Positions 1-10,793 of a stretch of DNA of 64,000 bases are shown here, piece after piece. The DNA lies in NCBI RefSeq assembly GCF_003457605.1, contig NZ_QRAN01000011.1, positions 92,921-156,920 on the forward strand. The letters run 5' to 3'. The DNA comes from Seongchinamella sediminis (lineage in GTDB: Bacteria > Pseudomonadota > Gammaproteobacteria > Pseudomonadales > Halieaceae). Position 1 is the first letter of the stretch. Each line of letters begins with the position of its first letter. Under the pieces are notes generated by a model that had not been told where the DNA came from, ran no database searches, and worked only from the letters and a program-made list of their open reading frames with translations. The position numbers were made by a program, and so were the translations under genes.

Positions 1-2
1 TG

Positions 3-425
3 GATAGTCTCTGGCAGCTGCGACTGTGGCGGCAGGTGGAGTTGACCACAACGACATTTGCCGGTGCTGGCAATGAGGAAAAACTCGCGCGCTCGGGAGA
101 TGCCGCGATCAGCAGCCTGGCCCGGGAGGCGCAACAACGCATCGCTGATCCCCGGGCAGTGGTATTCGTCGCCACGCGTTCCGATACGGCCGGCATGCTT
201 GCGGCCTATTACCTGGCCCCGCTCAATGTCTACTGGCATCGCCACGGTCCCGAGTTGCCCGACCTGGACAGGCTGGCCCCGGGTCATTTCATCCTGCTGT
301 TGCCTCCCTCCGCGCTGCGCCTGGACGCCGGGGAAACCCTGCTGCTGAACCGCCAGGGCGAACAGCTGCCAGTCGCCATTCGCTACCAGGACAACAGCGG
401 CCTGCTGCTGGAGGTCATGCCGTGA
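3..425 (+). CDS. Hypothetical protein, 5'-truncated by the window edge
   Basis: The reading frame is open from the first bases of the window and ends at a TGA that overlaps the next gene's GTG by four bases. A GTG at 36 could start it, but coding-like sequence continues in frame upstream of 36, so the true start probably lies outside the window. The visible part is soluble and mixed alpha/beta. It contains a stretch reading VVFVATRSDTAGMLAAYYL and a hydrophobic strand FILLLPPSALRL, and no transmembrane segment. I do not recognise the family. Its overlap with the GT39-like membrane gene suggests one operon, possibly for surface glycan or lipid modification; that role is inferred from position only. 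Confidence 0.6.
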   Translation, partial: DSLWQLRLWRQVELTTTTFAGAGNEEKLARSGDAAISSLAREAQQRIADPRAVVFVATRSDTAGMLAAYYLAPLNVYWHRHGPELPDLDRLAPGHFILLLPPSALRLDAGETLLLNRQGEQLPVAIRYQDNSGLLLEVMP

Positions 426-1819
426 GCCTGCTTATGGTTGCGCTTGCCCTCGCCGTCAGCTGGCTGCCCGCGGCCTCCTGGCTGACGCGGTTCATTCCCG
501 CCGCCACCCCTGCCCGGTGGGCGCTGATCAGCGGCTACGCCTGCCTGCTCGGCCTGCTGGCAACAACGCTACTGATGCGCCTGTACAGCCTGCTCGGCAT
601 CGACTGGTCGTTTGCCGGCCTGGCACTCGGCAGCCTGTGTATCAGTGCCCTGGCATTGGCATACCCGGCGCGGCCAGGCTATCTGCCTTCCGGGTACGGC
701 GGCCAGTCGCTGCCCCTGACGCGGCTGCAACACATTCTGGTCGTCCTGTGCCTGGCCCTGCTCGCCAGCCGCCTTATTGCCCTGGGGCTGGAACTGCTCA
801 CCCGGCCAATGACAGCCTGGGACGCCAAGCAGCACTGGGCCCGGCAGGCAAAAGTTTTTTTCGAACTGAAAAGCACTGTGCCCTACGTCGATCCCGAGCA
901 ATGGCTGGCGACGGCCGGTACCGGTGTATTCACCAACATGCACCCGGACTACCCCATTGCAACGCCTCTGCTACAGGCCTGGATGGCGGTGGCCCTGGGT
1001 TACTGGGACAACAGCCTGGTCAACGCGCCCTGGCTGCTGATGTGGCTGGGCATCGGGCTGGTATTCTACGCCCAGGCCCGCCAGGCCGGCGCCAACGCCG
1101 CGGTCGCCCTGGCCGCCTGCTATATGGTGCTATCGCTGCCCTACCTGAACACCCAGGTGGCCCTGGCCGGTTACGCTGACCTGTTACTGGCCCTGGCCTA
1201 CCTGGGCGCGGTGGCTGCCTTCGGCAACTGGTTGCTGTCGCGGGCGCAGTGGCAACTGGCGCTGGCGCTGGTGAGCGCCGCCGGTGGCCTGCTGGTGAAA
1301 AACGAGGGCTTTTACTGGCTGCTGAGCCTGGCCCCCGGCATCCTGCTGGCAGTTGCCGGGCTGCGCAGGGGGTTCGCGTTACTGGCGGCGCTGGCGCTGG
1401 CCCTGTTGTTAACGCTGTACCTGCTGCCGGCGGAGCTTGCCATCGCTGGCCATACACTGGCCTCCATGGCGTTCGGTTACCGCCCCGAGAGCTGGCTTGC
1501 GATTTACCTCAGCGGCCTGGTTCATGACAACTGGCACCTGGCGATTTACCTGCTCACCATCGCCCTGGTGCTGGTGCCGTTCAGGGGGCGGACGCTGATA
1601 CCGCTGGCCATCGTGGTGCTCGCGGCGATCAGCCTCTATCTCATCCTGTATCTCTTTACCGACAATGCCCACGGCGCGGTTAACTTTACCTCCCTTAACC
1701 GGGTCGCTCTACAGTTGCTACCGGCGGCGGCTTTCTTCACACTGGCGGTATTCCTTGCCGCTGCGGGCAATGCCCCGGGAGAAAACAGTGACCCTGCGAT
1801 TACTCCAAAACAGGATTGA
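422..1819 (+). CDS. Polytopic membrane protein, GT39/ArnT-like glycosyltransferase candidate
   Basis: A 465-residue protein made almost entirely of hydrophobic segments, roughly ten or more membrane spans. Two loops stand out: WDAKQHWARQAK near residues 136-147, and an HPDYPIATPL stretch near 174-183. An early periplasmic loop with Trp-Asp, and a later Pro-rich acidic loop, recall bacterial GT39/GT-C transferases that use polyprenyl-phosphate sugars. The GTG start at 422 overlaps the preceding stop (GTGA), implying translational coupling. The substrate cannot be read from sequence. A purely structural membrane protein of unknown function is the alternative. The C-terminus overlaps the start of the serine hydrolase gene by 32 bases. 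Confidence 0.6.
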   Translation: MSLLMVALALAVSWLPAASWLTRFIPAATPARWALISGYACLLGLLATTLLMRLYSLLGIDWSFAGLALGSLCISALALAYPARPGYLPSGYGGQSLPLTRLQHILVVLCLALLASRLIALGLELLTRPMTAWDAKQHWARQAKVFFELKSTVPYVDPEQWLATAGTGVFTNMHPDYPIATPLLQAWMAVALGYWDNSLVNAPWLLMWLGIGLVFYAQARQAGANAAVALAACYMVLSLPYLNTQVALAGYADLLLALAYLGAVAAFGNWLLSRAQWQLALALVSAAGGLLVKNEGFYWLLSLAPGILLAVAGLRRGFALLAALALALLLTLYLLPAELAIAGHTLASMAFGYRPESWLAIYLSGLVHDNWHLAIYLLTIALVLVPFRGRTLIPLAIVVLAAISLYLILYLFTDNAHGAVNFTSLNRVALQLLPAAAFFTLAVFLAAAGNAPGENSDPAITPKQD

Positions 1820-3098
1820 TAACACGCTCAACCGAATCGCGATTCCCAGGGATCTGGACGAAATTATCCGCATTGATCCCGCCGAGGTGCCTGCCGAACA
1901 GTGCGGGCTGACTGAGCGCTCGGTTGAGCTCATCTGGGACGCCGCACTCAGGCTCTACCGCACCGGGATGCACCCCATGCTCAGCCTCTGTGTCCGGCGT
2001 GGCGGCCAGCTGCTACTCAATCGCAGTATCGGTTACCGGCGCGGAGACGCCAACAGCGAGGACGCCGAGACTGCTGACCTGGATACGCCTGTCTGCCTGT
2101 TTTCCGCCTCCAAGGCGATCAGCGCCATGCTGGTGCACCTGCTGGCGGAGCAGGGCAAGATTCACCTGATGGACCCGCTGAGCTATTACATCCCCGAATT
2201 CGCCGCCAATGGCAAGGGCTATATCACTATTTACCAGTTGCTCGCACACCGGGCGGGGGTTCCGGGGCTGGGCGAAAACATCGATCCCCGATTGCTGTTC
2301 GAGCGGGAAGAGGCCGTGGCGCGCATCTGCGCTGCCGATCCAATCGATCACCTGGGCCGCACCTCCGCCTACCATGCCATTACCGGTGGCTTTCTTATCG
2401 ATGAACTCATTCGTCGTACCACCGGATTGACCATCCAGCAGTATCTCGCGCGCTATATTCGCAAGCCCATGGGCATGCGCTTCTTCCGCTACGGCCTCAC
2501 CAGCAGGGACCTGGAGCGGGCGGCGCAAAATCGCTTCACCGGGCTTGTTCCGGGAAAACTGGTGGGCACGACACTGAAAAATGCCCTGGGCATGGAGTAC
2601 ATGGCGGTGATCGACCTCATCAATGACGCCGAGTTCAAGCAGGCGGTGCTGCCCGCGGGCAACATCTATGCCACCGCCGAGGAGACCAGCCGGTTTTTCC
2701 AGATGCTGTTGGACTATGGCCGCTACGGCGACACTACAATCATGCACCCACTAACGGTCCATCGGGCCACCCAGGAGGCGGGCAAAGCCAGCATTGACGC
2801 CTCTCTGAAGATCCCCATGCGCTACAGCCCCGGATTTATGCTCGGTGGCAGCCCCGCGGGGATTTACGGCAGGGACAGTCATTATGCCTATGGCCACCTG
2901 GGCTTATCCAACGTGTTTGCCTGGGCTGACCCCCAGCGCGACATATCGGTAGCCATTCTCAATAGTGGCAAGCCCGTGCTCGGCAGCCACCTGGCTGCGT
3001 TGCCGCGCCTGCTGTACACCATCCCCCGGTCCTGCCCCCCGGTACGGGACATGTCCGAGCCGGGACTGGGCTTCTTGGCGCCAGCTCATACTGACTGA
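1788..3098 (+). CDS. Serine hydrolase of the beta-lactamase/class C family
   Basis: The protein is about 436 residues from a GTG at 1788, chosen because GGGAG lies about six bases upstream; in-frame starts further upstream lie deep inside the membrane gene. The catalytic SxxK motif is visible as Ser106-Ala-Ser-Lys109 (context LFSASKAISA). A Tyr motif follows near residue 195 (AYHAITGGFLIDEL), as in esterase EstB and class C beta-lactamase-like hydrolases. No signal peptide is evident, so the enzyme is probably cytoplasmic. The family hydrolyses esters or amides; the actual substrate is unknown. It is the last gene of a three-gene overlapping run, and it converges with the PadR gene. Confidence 0.8.
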   Translation: MTLRLLQNRIDNTLNRIAIPRDLDEIIRIDPAEVPAEQCGLTERSVELIWDAALRLYRTGMHPMLSLCVRRGGQLLLNRSIGYRRGDANSEDAETADLDTPVCLFSASKAISAMLVHLLAEQGKIHLMDPLSYYIPEFAANGKGYITIYQLLAHRAGVPGLGENIDPRLLFEREEAVARICAADPIDHLGRTSAYHAITGGFLIDELIRRTTGLTIQQYLARYIRKPMGMRFFRYGLTSRDLERAAQNRFTGLVPGKLVGTTLKNALGMEYMAVIDLINDAEFKQAVLPAGNIYATAEETSRFFQMLLDYGRYGDTTIMHPLTVHRATQEAGKASIDASLKIPMRYSPGFMLGGSPAGIYGRDSHYAYGHLGLSNVFAWADPQRDISVAILNSGKPVLGSHLAALPRLLYTIPRSCPPVRDMSEPGLGFLAPAHTD

Positions 3099-3124
3099 CC
3101 TGCCCCAGGGGGAACTGAAGCGAC

Positions 3125-3676
3125 TCAGCTCTTGCCCCCGGGAACGGTGGCCAGCAGGGCCAGGGACTCATCACACCAGGCGAGAAACTGCTCCCCCTGG
3201 TGAATACCCGATTTCAGGGCCAGATAGACGCCCTTGTGTCGCACCGGCAGGGCCGCCGGATCCTGGTAGTGGCGGCGACGAACGGCCTCGTACAGGTACA
3301 GGCGTTGCATCACCTCTTCCCGGCGGGCGCTAACCTCAGCGATGATGTGCTCTGCGTTGTTCTCATCCAGGTTATAGAGCTTGAGCAGCAATTCGTCCTT
3401 GGCGGACTGTACCCTGGTTGGCCCGTACACCCACCCGGCGAGGGCCTCTCTGCCCGCGAGGGTCAGGCCGTAGACAATCTTGTTGGGCTTCCCCGACTGG
3501 TTGACCTCGCGTTTATTGAGCCAGCCCTTACCCGCCAGCTTGCGCAGCTCCTGGTAGATCTGCTGGTGCGAGGCCTGCCAGAAGAAGCCCATGGACTTCT
3601 CGAAATCCCGCGCCAGCTCGGAGCCGGAGAGGTCGGCATCGAGCAGTGATGTCATGATTGCGTGGGCAAGTGCCAT
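3125..3676 (-). CDS. PadR-family transcriptional regulator
   Basis: A 183-residue protein with the PadR layout. The N-terminal winged helix (about residues 1-80) carries SGSELARDFEKSMGFFW, then HQQIYQELRKLAGKGWL and the wing NKIVYGLTLAGREAL. The helical C-terminal half (about 95-180) resembles the PadR dimerisation domain. Such proteins are usually small-molecule-responsive repressors. It lies downstream of fadH on the same strand, with 94 bases between them that hold a likely promoter and dyad, so it may be independently transcribed and autoregulated. The ATG at 3676 is the natural start because the helix-turn-helix begins immediately after it. Its ligand and targets are unknown. Confidence 0.85.
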   Translation of the reverse strand: MALAHAIMTSLLDADLSGSELARDFEKSMGFFWQASHQQIYQELRKLAGKGWLNKREVNQSGKPNKIVYGLTLAGREALAGWVYGPTRVQSAKDELLLKLYNLDENNAEHIIAEVSARREEVMQRLYLYEAVRRRHYQDPAALPVRHKGVYLALKSGIHQGEQFLAWCDESLALLATVPGGKS

Positions 3677-3701
3677 AGCCTGTTCCGCCGTTTCAAGGTC
3701 A

Positions 3702-3733
3702 TAACAGCATAGACGGTGTTACTCTTTGTGCAA
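3702..3733 (-). promoter_or_regulatory. Candidate padR-type promoter with overlapping dyad
   Basis: Read on the minus strand, TTGCAC (3733-3728) and TATGCT (3711-3706) form a -35/-10 pair with a 16-bp spacer, ending about 30 bases before the regulator's ATG. The inverted repeat TAACA-N10-TGTTA (3702-3721) overlaps the -10. An arm spacing of this kind suits a PadR dimer, so autoregulation is plausible but unproven. Confidence 0.35.
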
Positions 3734-3770
3734 AAAATTGCATCGCGAAACAGGCCATGGCCCGGAATAG

Positions 3771-5866
<2,096 letters not shown>

Positions 5867-5887
5867 ATAGCTTGCTAGCTTATCGCC

Positions 5888-6493
5888 ATGAGCGCAAAAA
5901 CCACCTACCACCACGGTGACCTGCGGCAGACGCTGCTGGACGAGGCCGCCCTGCTGCTCCGTGAGGAGGGCGAGCAGGGCCTGTCCATGCGCCGCCTGGC
6001 GGCGAGGGCCGGGGTATCCCGCACCGCGCCCTACCATCACTTCAGGGACAAGCAGGATCTGCTCTGCGCCATTGCGGCCGAGGGTTTCAGCCGCTTCGTC
6101 GGGATCCTCACCATCGACGGCGCGGAGCTGTCGCGGGACCGGCTGGCACGCTTTATTCGCGACTACCTGCAGTTTGCGGTGGAGAATGCCGAATATTACG
6201 ACCTGATGTTCGGCAGCCAGCTGTGGAAATCGCCCCACATCACCGCGGCCCTGCAGGCGGAAGCCCACGGCGCCTTTCGCTTTTATCTCAAGCAGGCGAG
6301 GTGCTGGCAGGACCAGGGCCTGGTCAACCCGGAACTGGATGCACTGCGCTATGCCCAGGTGACCTGGAGTACCCTGCACGGCCTCAGCCGCCTGCTGATC
6401 GACGGCATTTACCTGGAGCCGGAAGCGATGGATCCGGTCTGCGAACAGGCGGCGAGTATGTTCTGGCGGGAACTGTGCGCCCCGCCGCAATGA
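5888..6493 (+). CDS. TetR/AcrR-family transcriptional regulator
   Basis: A 201-residue protein with the N-terminal TetR helix-turn-helix (about residues 10-56), recognisable in MRRLAARAGVSRTAPYHHF, followed by a helical ligand-binding domain. There is no Shine-Dalgarno sequence before the ATG at 5888. The plausible -10 ends only six or seven bases upstream, so the transcript may be leaderless or nearly so. It is divergent from fadH and shares an operator region, which makes fadH its likely target and an acyl-CoA or fatty acid its likely ligand (inference). Its TGA overlaps the next gene's ATG (ATGA), so the Rossmann-fold lipoprotein is probably co-expressed and co-regulated. Confidence 0.88.
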   Translation: MSAKTTYHHGDLRQTLLDEAALLLREEGEQGLSMRRLAARAGVSRTAPYHHFRDKQDLLCAIAAEGFSRFVGILTIDGAELSRDRLARFIRDYLQFAVENAEYYDLMFGSQLWKSPHITAALQAEAHGAFRFYLKQARCWQDQGLVNPELDALRYAQVTWSTLHGLSRLLIDGIYLEPEAMDPVCEQAASMFWRELCAPPQ

Positions 6494-7242
6494 GACGCCT
6501 GGCGCGATTCAGCGCTGCCCTGTTATTGAGCCTGCTGCTGGCCGCCTGCGCCAGCCAGCAAAAGCTCCCACCGCAGCAAATCGCCGCCGCCATTGCGCCC
6601 GTCTCGCAGCCCACCACCATCGCCCTGCTGGGGGGCACCGGCATGGTCGGAGGCCACATATTGCAGCAGGCGCTGGCGCGCGGCTACCCGCTGCGCGTGC
6701 TGGCGCGTTCACCGGAGAAACTCGCCTACCTGGGTGAGCGGATTACCGTCGTTGCGGGAGACGCCAGGGATCCGGATGTCATCGCCGACCTGCTGGACAG
6801 CGCCGAGGTGGTTATCAGCGCCATCGGGCCCGGCAAACAGGCCCCCGCTGACCTCACCACCGCGGTCAGCCGCAATATTGTGACCGCCATGCGGGCACAG
6901 GGCATCAATCGCTACCTGGTGGTCTCCGGTGCTGGCGTGGTAACGCCAGACGACCGCCGAGACTTCATCGGCTGGAGCATCCGGCAACTGGCGCGGCTGC
7001 GTTACCCCACACTGCTGCGCGACCGGCAGCGGGAGTACGCCCTGCTCGCCGCAACAGACATCAACTGGACCATCGCCCGTTGCCCGCTGATTGAATCCGG
7101 CGCTGCCACTGCACCTGCAGGGGCCGCGCTGCGGACACCGGCAGGCTTTCGCTTGCAGGCCGGCGAACTGGCTGAATTCCTGCTGGACCAGCTGGCAGAC
7201 CCCACCTGGTTCCAGCGCGCGCCGTTTGTCTACAGCGACTGA
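6490..7242 (+). CDS. NAD(P)-binding Rossmann-fold protein with lipoprotein-type signal
   Basis: The ATG at 6490 overlaps the preceding stop and gives 250 residues. Residues 1-20 look like a lipoprotein signal peptide: Arg-rich start, LLLSLLLAAC, with Cys20 as the lipidated residue. Residues 44-240 resemble the NmrA-like/atypical SDR family, with the dinucleotide-binding GGTGMVGG at 48-55 and ending ADPTWFQRAPFVYSD. The combination is odd, because NAD(P)H is a cytoplasmic cofactor while the signal predicts export to the membrane. Either the N-terminus is only a hydrophobic anchor, a downstream start is used, or the domain has a non-redox role. It is translationally coupled to the TetR gene. 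Confidence 0.75.
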   Translation: MRRLARFSAALLLSLLLAACASQQKLPPQQIAAAIAPVSQPTTIALLGGTGMVGGHILQQALARGYPLRVLARSPEKLAYLGERITVVAGDARDPDVIADLLDSAEVVISAIGPGKQAPADLTTAVSRNIVTAMRAQGINRYLVVSGAGVVTPDDRRDFIGWSIRQLARLRYPTLLRDRQREYALLAATDINWTIARCPLIESGAATAPAGAALRTPAGFRLQAGELAEFLLDQLADPTWFQRAPFVYSD

Positions 7243-7676
7243 CCCTGAGTGGCAAAGAGCCCGGCGTCGATATCGCGAAAGGCCTTGAATTCCAGGGCAT
7301 TCCCCGAGGGATCGGCAAAAAACATCGTCCCCTGCTCGCCCGCCTGGCCCTTGAAACGGATATAGGGCTCGATAATAAACTGGCTGACAACAGTCCTGGC
7401 CCGCTCGGCAAATTCCCGCCAGGGCTCGAACTCCATGATCACACCGCAGTGGGGCACGGGCACGCCATGCCCGTCCACCGCGTTGGCAATGGACGCCACC
7501 GAGCCCCGGGGACCCAGGCGCGGATCCAGATGGGTCACGAACTGGTGCCCGAACATATTGAAGTCAACCCACTGTTCACTGCTGCGGCCTTCGGCGAAGC
7601 CCAGCCCGGCGCCATAGAACGCCCGGGCCTCCTCGATGTCGCGCACCGCAACGGCGATGTGAAATGGCGTCAGCAC
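7230..7676 (-). CDS. VOC-family (glyoxalase/dioxygenase-fold) protein
   Basis: A 148-residue protein with the vicinal-oxygen-chelate pattern of two beta-alpha-beta-beta-beta modules. HIAVAVRDIEEARAFYG opens the first, with a metal-type His at residue 6. VPHCGVIMEF and MFFADPSGNALEFKAF carry the later His and Glu ligand positions. VOC proteins include glyoxalase I, extradiol dioxygenases and resistance proteins; nothing in the sequence fixes which this is. It ends within the last 13 bases of the convergent Rossmann-fold lipoprotein gene. It starts two bases after the RND pump stop, so it is probably the last gene of the efflux operon. Confidence 0.85.
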   Translation of the reverse strand: MLTPFHIAVAVRDIEEARAFYGAGLGFAEGRSSEQWVDFNMFGHQFVTHLDPRLGPRGSVASIANAVDGHGVPVPHCGVIMEFEPWREFAERARTVVSQFIIEPYIRFKGQAGEQGTMFFADPSGNALEFKAFRDIDAGLFATQGQSL

Positions 7677-7678
7677 GG

Positions 7679-10600
7679 CTACTCCTCCCTGACAAACAGG
7701 CGCTTGATGTCGTGACCGACAAAATACAGGACCGGCACCAGCACCAGGGTGACGACGGTGGCGAACAGGACACCAAAGGCCACTGAAATCGCCATGGGTT
7801 TGACAAACTGGGCCTGGATCGCGGTCTCCAGCTGAATCGGGGCCAGGCCGATAAAGGTGGTGACGGAGGTCAGTACCACCGGCCTGAAGCGCCTCACCGC
7901 GCCGTTGACTACCGCCTGCTGCCAGGTTTCGCTGGCTTTCTCCAGGCGATGATTGATGTGGTCGACCAGCACCAGGCTGTCATTGACCACGATGCCAGTC
8001 AAACCGATCATCCCGATCATCGACAGAATACTCACATCACTGCCCAGGAGGAAGTGTCCCAGCACCGCGCCGGTGAGACCAAAGGGTATCACCGCCATGA
8101 TAATGAGCGGCTGGCCATAGCTGCGCAGGGGTACGGCGAGCGCCGCGTATATCATCACCAGGATCGCCACAAATCCCAGCCCCAGGGAACTGGTGGACTC
8201 CGCCTGCTGTTCGGCCTGGCCGCCCAGCCGATGGCTGACCGCCGGGTAGCGGGCGAGAATCGGCGGCAGCACCTCACGCACGATCTGGCCGTTCACCTCA
8301 CCCGGCTCCAGACGGGACTTGTCGAGGTCGGACAACACGTTCACCACCCGCTGGCGGTTGAAGCGGTTGATGACGCTCACCCCGGAGCGCTCCCGGGCGC
8401 TGCCCACCACATCGAAGGGCACCTTGCCCCTGCCCGGTACATCGATCCACAGGGAATGCAGGGCATCCAGCGACTGGCGCTGCTCTGCCGGGAGACGCAC
8501 ATAAACCCGCACCTCATGTCGACCGCGCTGTACCCGCTGCACCTCGGCACCGAAGAAGGCCTGGCGCACCTGCCGCGCCAGTTCGACCTGGCCCAGGCCA
8601 AGGGCCTCACCCTCCGCCGTCACCTGGATATCGAGCTCGGGGCCACCGGCATCAAAAGTGTCGCGAATGTCGGAGAGGCCATCAAAGCGGGTGAGCGCCA
8701 GCTTCAACTCCTGGGCCGCGCCCCGCAACTGCTGCAGATTGCTGCCGGACAGCTCCACGTCCACCGGCGACCCGCCGGGGCCGGCGTTGGCATCGACAAT
8801 CAGCGACTGGATGCCGCTGAGTTCGCCCAGGGCCTCGCGCAGCCAGCCGGCCATCTTCACGGAGGATATCGTGCGCTGTTCGCTGGGCAGCAGGTCCAGC
8901 CACAACTCGGATTCGGTGTCGCTGGTGGACAGGGTCAGCATTTCCCGGATCACTCCCTGCTCGCTGCCGGTTTCCTCACGATAGCGCTCGTCCATGGCCC
9001 GGGCCGCCTGCTCGATCCGCAGCGCGTAATCATGGGTTTTTTGCCAGGCCGTTCCGTTGGGCATCTTCAGCTCAACCTGTATCGAGTCCGAAGGCACCGA
9101 AGGGAAGAAAACGAAACGGACGATACCGGCCGGGACCAGCGCCAGGCACAGCATCAGCCCGCCGAGGAAGATGGCCAGGCTGAGGTAGCGATATTCAACC
9201 GCCCGGGCCAGCAGGGGCTTGTATACTTCCTCGCTGAAGCGCAGCAGGCCTCCGGAACAGCGCTGCTGGAGGCTACTCAGGAAGCCCAGCGGCGTTCTGC
9301 GGGGCGGGCTGTGATCGATCCGGATATGGCGCAGGTGGGCCGGCAGGATCAACTTGGTTTCAATCAGCGAAAACAGCAGGCTGAGCACCACGACCGGGAC
9401 AATCACCGACACCAGCCGGCCTATCCCCTCGGTCAGCAAGGCCGCGGGGGCGAAGGCAATCATCGTCGTCAATGCGCCGAAGATTGTCGCCACGGCCACC
9501 CTGCGCACGCCGCGGACGATGCTGTCTACTCCCTTGTGCTCGTCTTCCAGCTGGGCATAGGCGCTCTCGGCGGTGACAATACCGTCGTCCACCAGCATAC
9601 CCAGGACCAGGATGAAGCCGAATACGGAAAAGATATTGATCGTGACCCCGAGGTTGAAAAGATCCAGCACCAGCAGGGCCCCGAGAAAGGAAAAGGGGAC
9701 GCCAAGAATCACCCAGAACGCCAGCGAGGTGTTGAGGAACAGGGCCAGGAAAATCATCACCAGCACCGCCCCCTGGGCGGCGCTCTTGAGCATAAGGTTG
9801 ATCCTCCCCTTGAGGATGACACTGCGGTCAGCCCAGGCAGTGATTTCCACCCCCGGCGGCAGCTCCGCCCGCTTGCGCTCGACGTAGGCCTTGAGCTGGT
9901 CGGTCATGGCCAGCACGTCCTGCTCCCCTACCCGGTCCACCACCAGGGTGACCGCTGGCTTGCCGTTAAGCCGGGCCAGTACCGGCTGGTCCTCGAATCC
10001 GTCGCGCACGGTAGCAACGTCCCGCAGCCGCAGTGAGGTGCCGTCACTGCGATTGACCAGGCTCAGCTCGGCAAATTCCGCAGCGGTGTAAGCCTGGCCC
10101 ACCGACCGCAGGGTGATGGAACCATCACTGGTGCGCAGCTTACCGCCAGGCAGGTCCCGGGAGCGCAGCTGGATGGCGCTGACCACGTCGTCAAAACTGA
10201 GCCCGTAACGCTGCAGGGCGGTATCGGAGACTTCTATCGAAATCTCGTAGTCGCGCACCCCGCGGGTGGATACCTGGGTAATCCCGGGAATCATCAGCAG
10301 CTCGTCGCGCAGGGTGTCGGCCAGTTCTTTCAGCTGGAACTCGTTGAGATCGCCGTAGGCACTGACGTTCATGGTCCGGGTGCGGAACAACAACTCATCG
10401 ACAATCGGCTCTTCCGCATTGGCCGGAAACGAGGATATCCCGTCTACCCGGGTCTTGATTTGCACCAGGGCGCGAGACATGGGTGTGCCGGCCTCCATCT
10501 GCACCGTCACCGTACCCGAGCCTTCGGTTGAAATGGATGAAATTTCCTTCACCCCCACCAGGTCCAGCAACTCTTCCTCAATGATACGGACAATGCCGGC

Positions 10601-10792
10601 TTCTACCTCTTCCGGCGAACTGCCCGGATAGGGCACGGTAATCGTCACCCGCTCGGTGGGGAAGGTGGGAAAAACTTCCTTGGTGAGGTCGGTGATCGCC
10701 GCCAGTCCGCCAATCATGACCACGATCATCAACAGATTCGCTGCGACCGGGTTGTTGGCCATCCATGCAATTGCGCCTTTTTCCTGCCCCAT
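7679..10792 (-). CDS. RND efflux transporter permease subunit
   Basis: A 1037-residue inner-membrane proton antiporter of the HAE-RND type with twelve expected transmembrane segments and two large periplasmic loops. The first helix cluster opens MANNPVAANLLMIVVMIGG. TM4 retains the paired aspartates in GMLVDDGIV. The TM10 position that carries the relay lysine in AcrB reads LTGIVVNDSLVLV here, so Val replaces Lys, a variant seen in some RND subgroups. It is preceded one base upstream by the periplasmic adaptor gene. No outer-membrane channel gene is linked, so a TolC-like partner must be encoded elsewhere. The substrate is unknown. Confidence 0.92.
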   Translation of the reverse strand: MGQEKGAIAWMANNPVAANLLMIVVMIGGLAAITDLTKEVFPTFPTERVTITVPYPGSSPEEVEAGIVRIIEEELLDLVGVKEISSISTEGSGTVTVQMEAGTPMSRALVQIKTRVDGISSFPANAEEPIVDELLFRTRTMNVSAYGDLNEFQLKELADTLRDELLMIPGITQVSTRGVRDYEISIEVSDTALQRYGLSFDDVVSAIQLRSRDLPGGKLRTSDGSITLRSVGQAYTAAEFAELSLVNRSDGTSLRLRDVATVRDGFEDQPVLARLNGKPAVTLVVDRVGEQDVLAMTDQLKAYVERKRAELPPGVEITAWADRSVILKGRINLMLKSAAQGAVLVMIFLALFLNTSLAFWVILGVPFSFLGALLVLDLFNLGVTINIFSVFGFILVLGMLVDDGIVTAESAYAQLEDEHKGVDSIVRGVRRVAVATIFGALTTMIAFAPAALLTEGIGRLVSVIVPVVVLSLLFSLIETKLILPAHLRHIRIDHSPPRRTPLGFLSSLQQRCSGGLLRFSEEVYKPLLARAVEYRYLSLAIFLGGLMLCLALVPAGIVRFVFFPSVPSDSIQVELKMPNGTAWQKTHDYALRIEQAARAMDERYREETGSEQGVIREMLTLSTSDTESELWLDLLPSEQRTISSVKMAGWLREALGELSGIQSLIVDANAGPGGSPVDVELSGSNLQQLRGAAQELKLALTRFDGLSDIRDTFDAGGPELDIQVTAEGEALGLGQVELARQVRQAFFGAEVQRVQRGRHEVRVYVRLPAEQRQSLDALHSLWIDVPGRGKVPFDVVGSARERSGVSVINRFNRQRVVNVLSDLDKSRLEPGEVNGQIVREVLPPILARYPAVSHRLGGQAEQQAESTSSLGLGFVAILVMIYAALAVPLRSYGQPLIIMAVIPFGLTGAVLGHFLLGSDVSILSMIGMIGLTGIVVNDSLVLVDHINHRLEKASETWQQAVVNGAVRRFRPVVLTSVTTFIGLAPIQLETAIQAQFVKPMAISVAFGVLFATVVTLVLVPVLYFVGHDIKRLFVREE

Positions 10793-10793
10793 A

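Noticed and set aside
1665..1787. Longer N-terminus of the serine hydrolase beginning at 1665
   Set aside because: This part lies inside the membrane-protein gene and is Arg/Ser-rich without conservation features; the GTG at 1788 has a good ribosome site.
7949..10036. A 695-codon plus-strand open frame opposite the RND permease
   Set aside because: It is antisense to a clear, full-length transporter. Its translation is rich in His/Gln/Arg with no domain, as expected for a shadow frame in GC-rich DNA.
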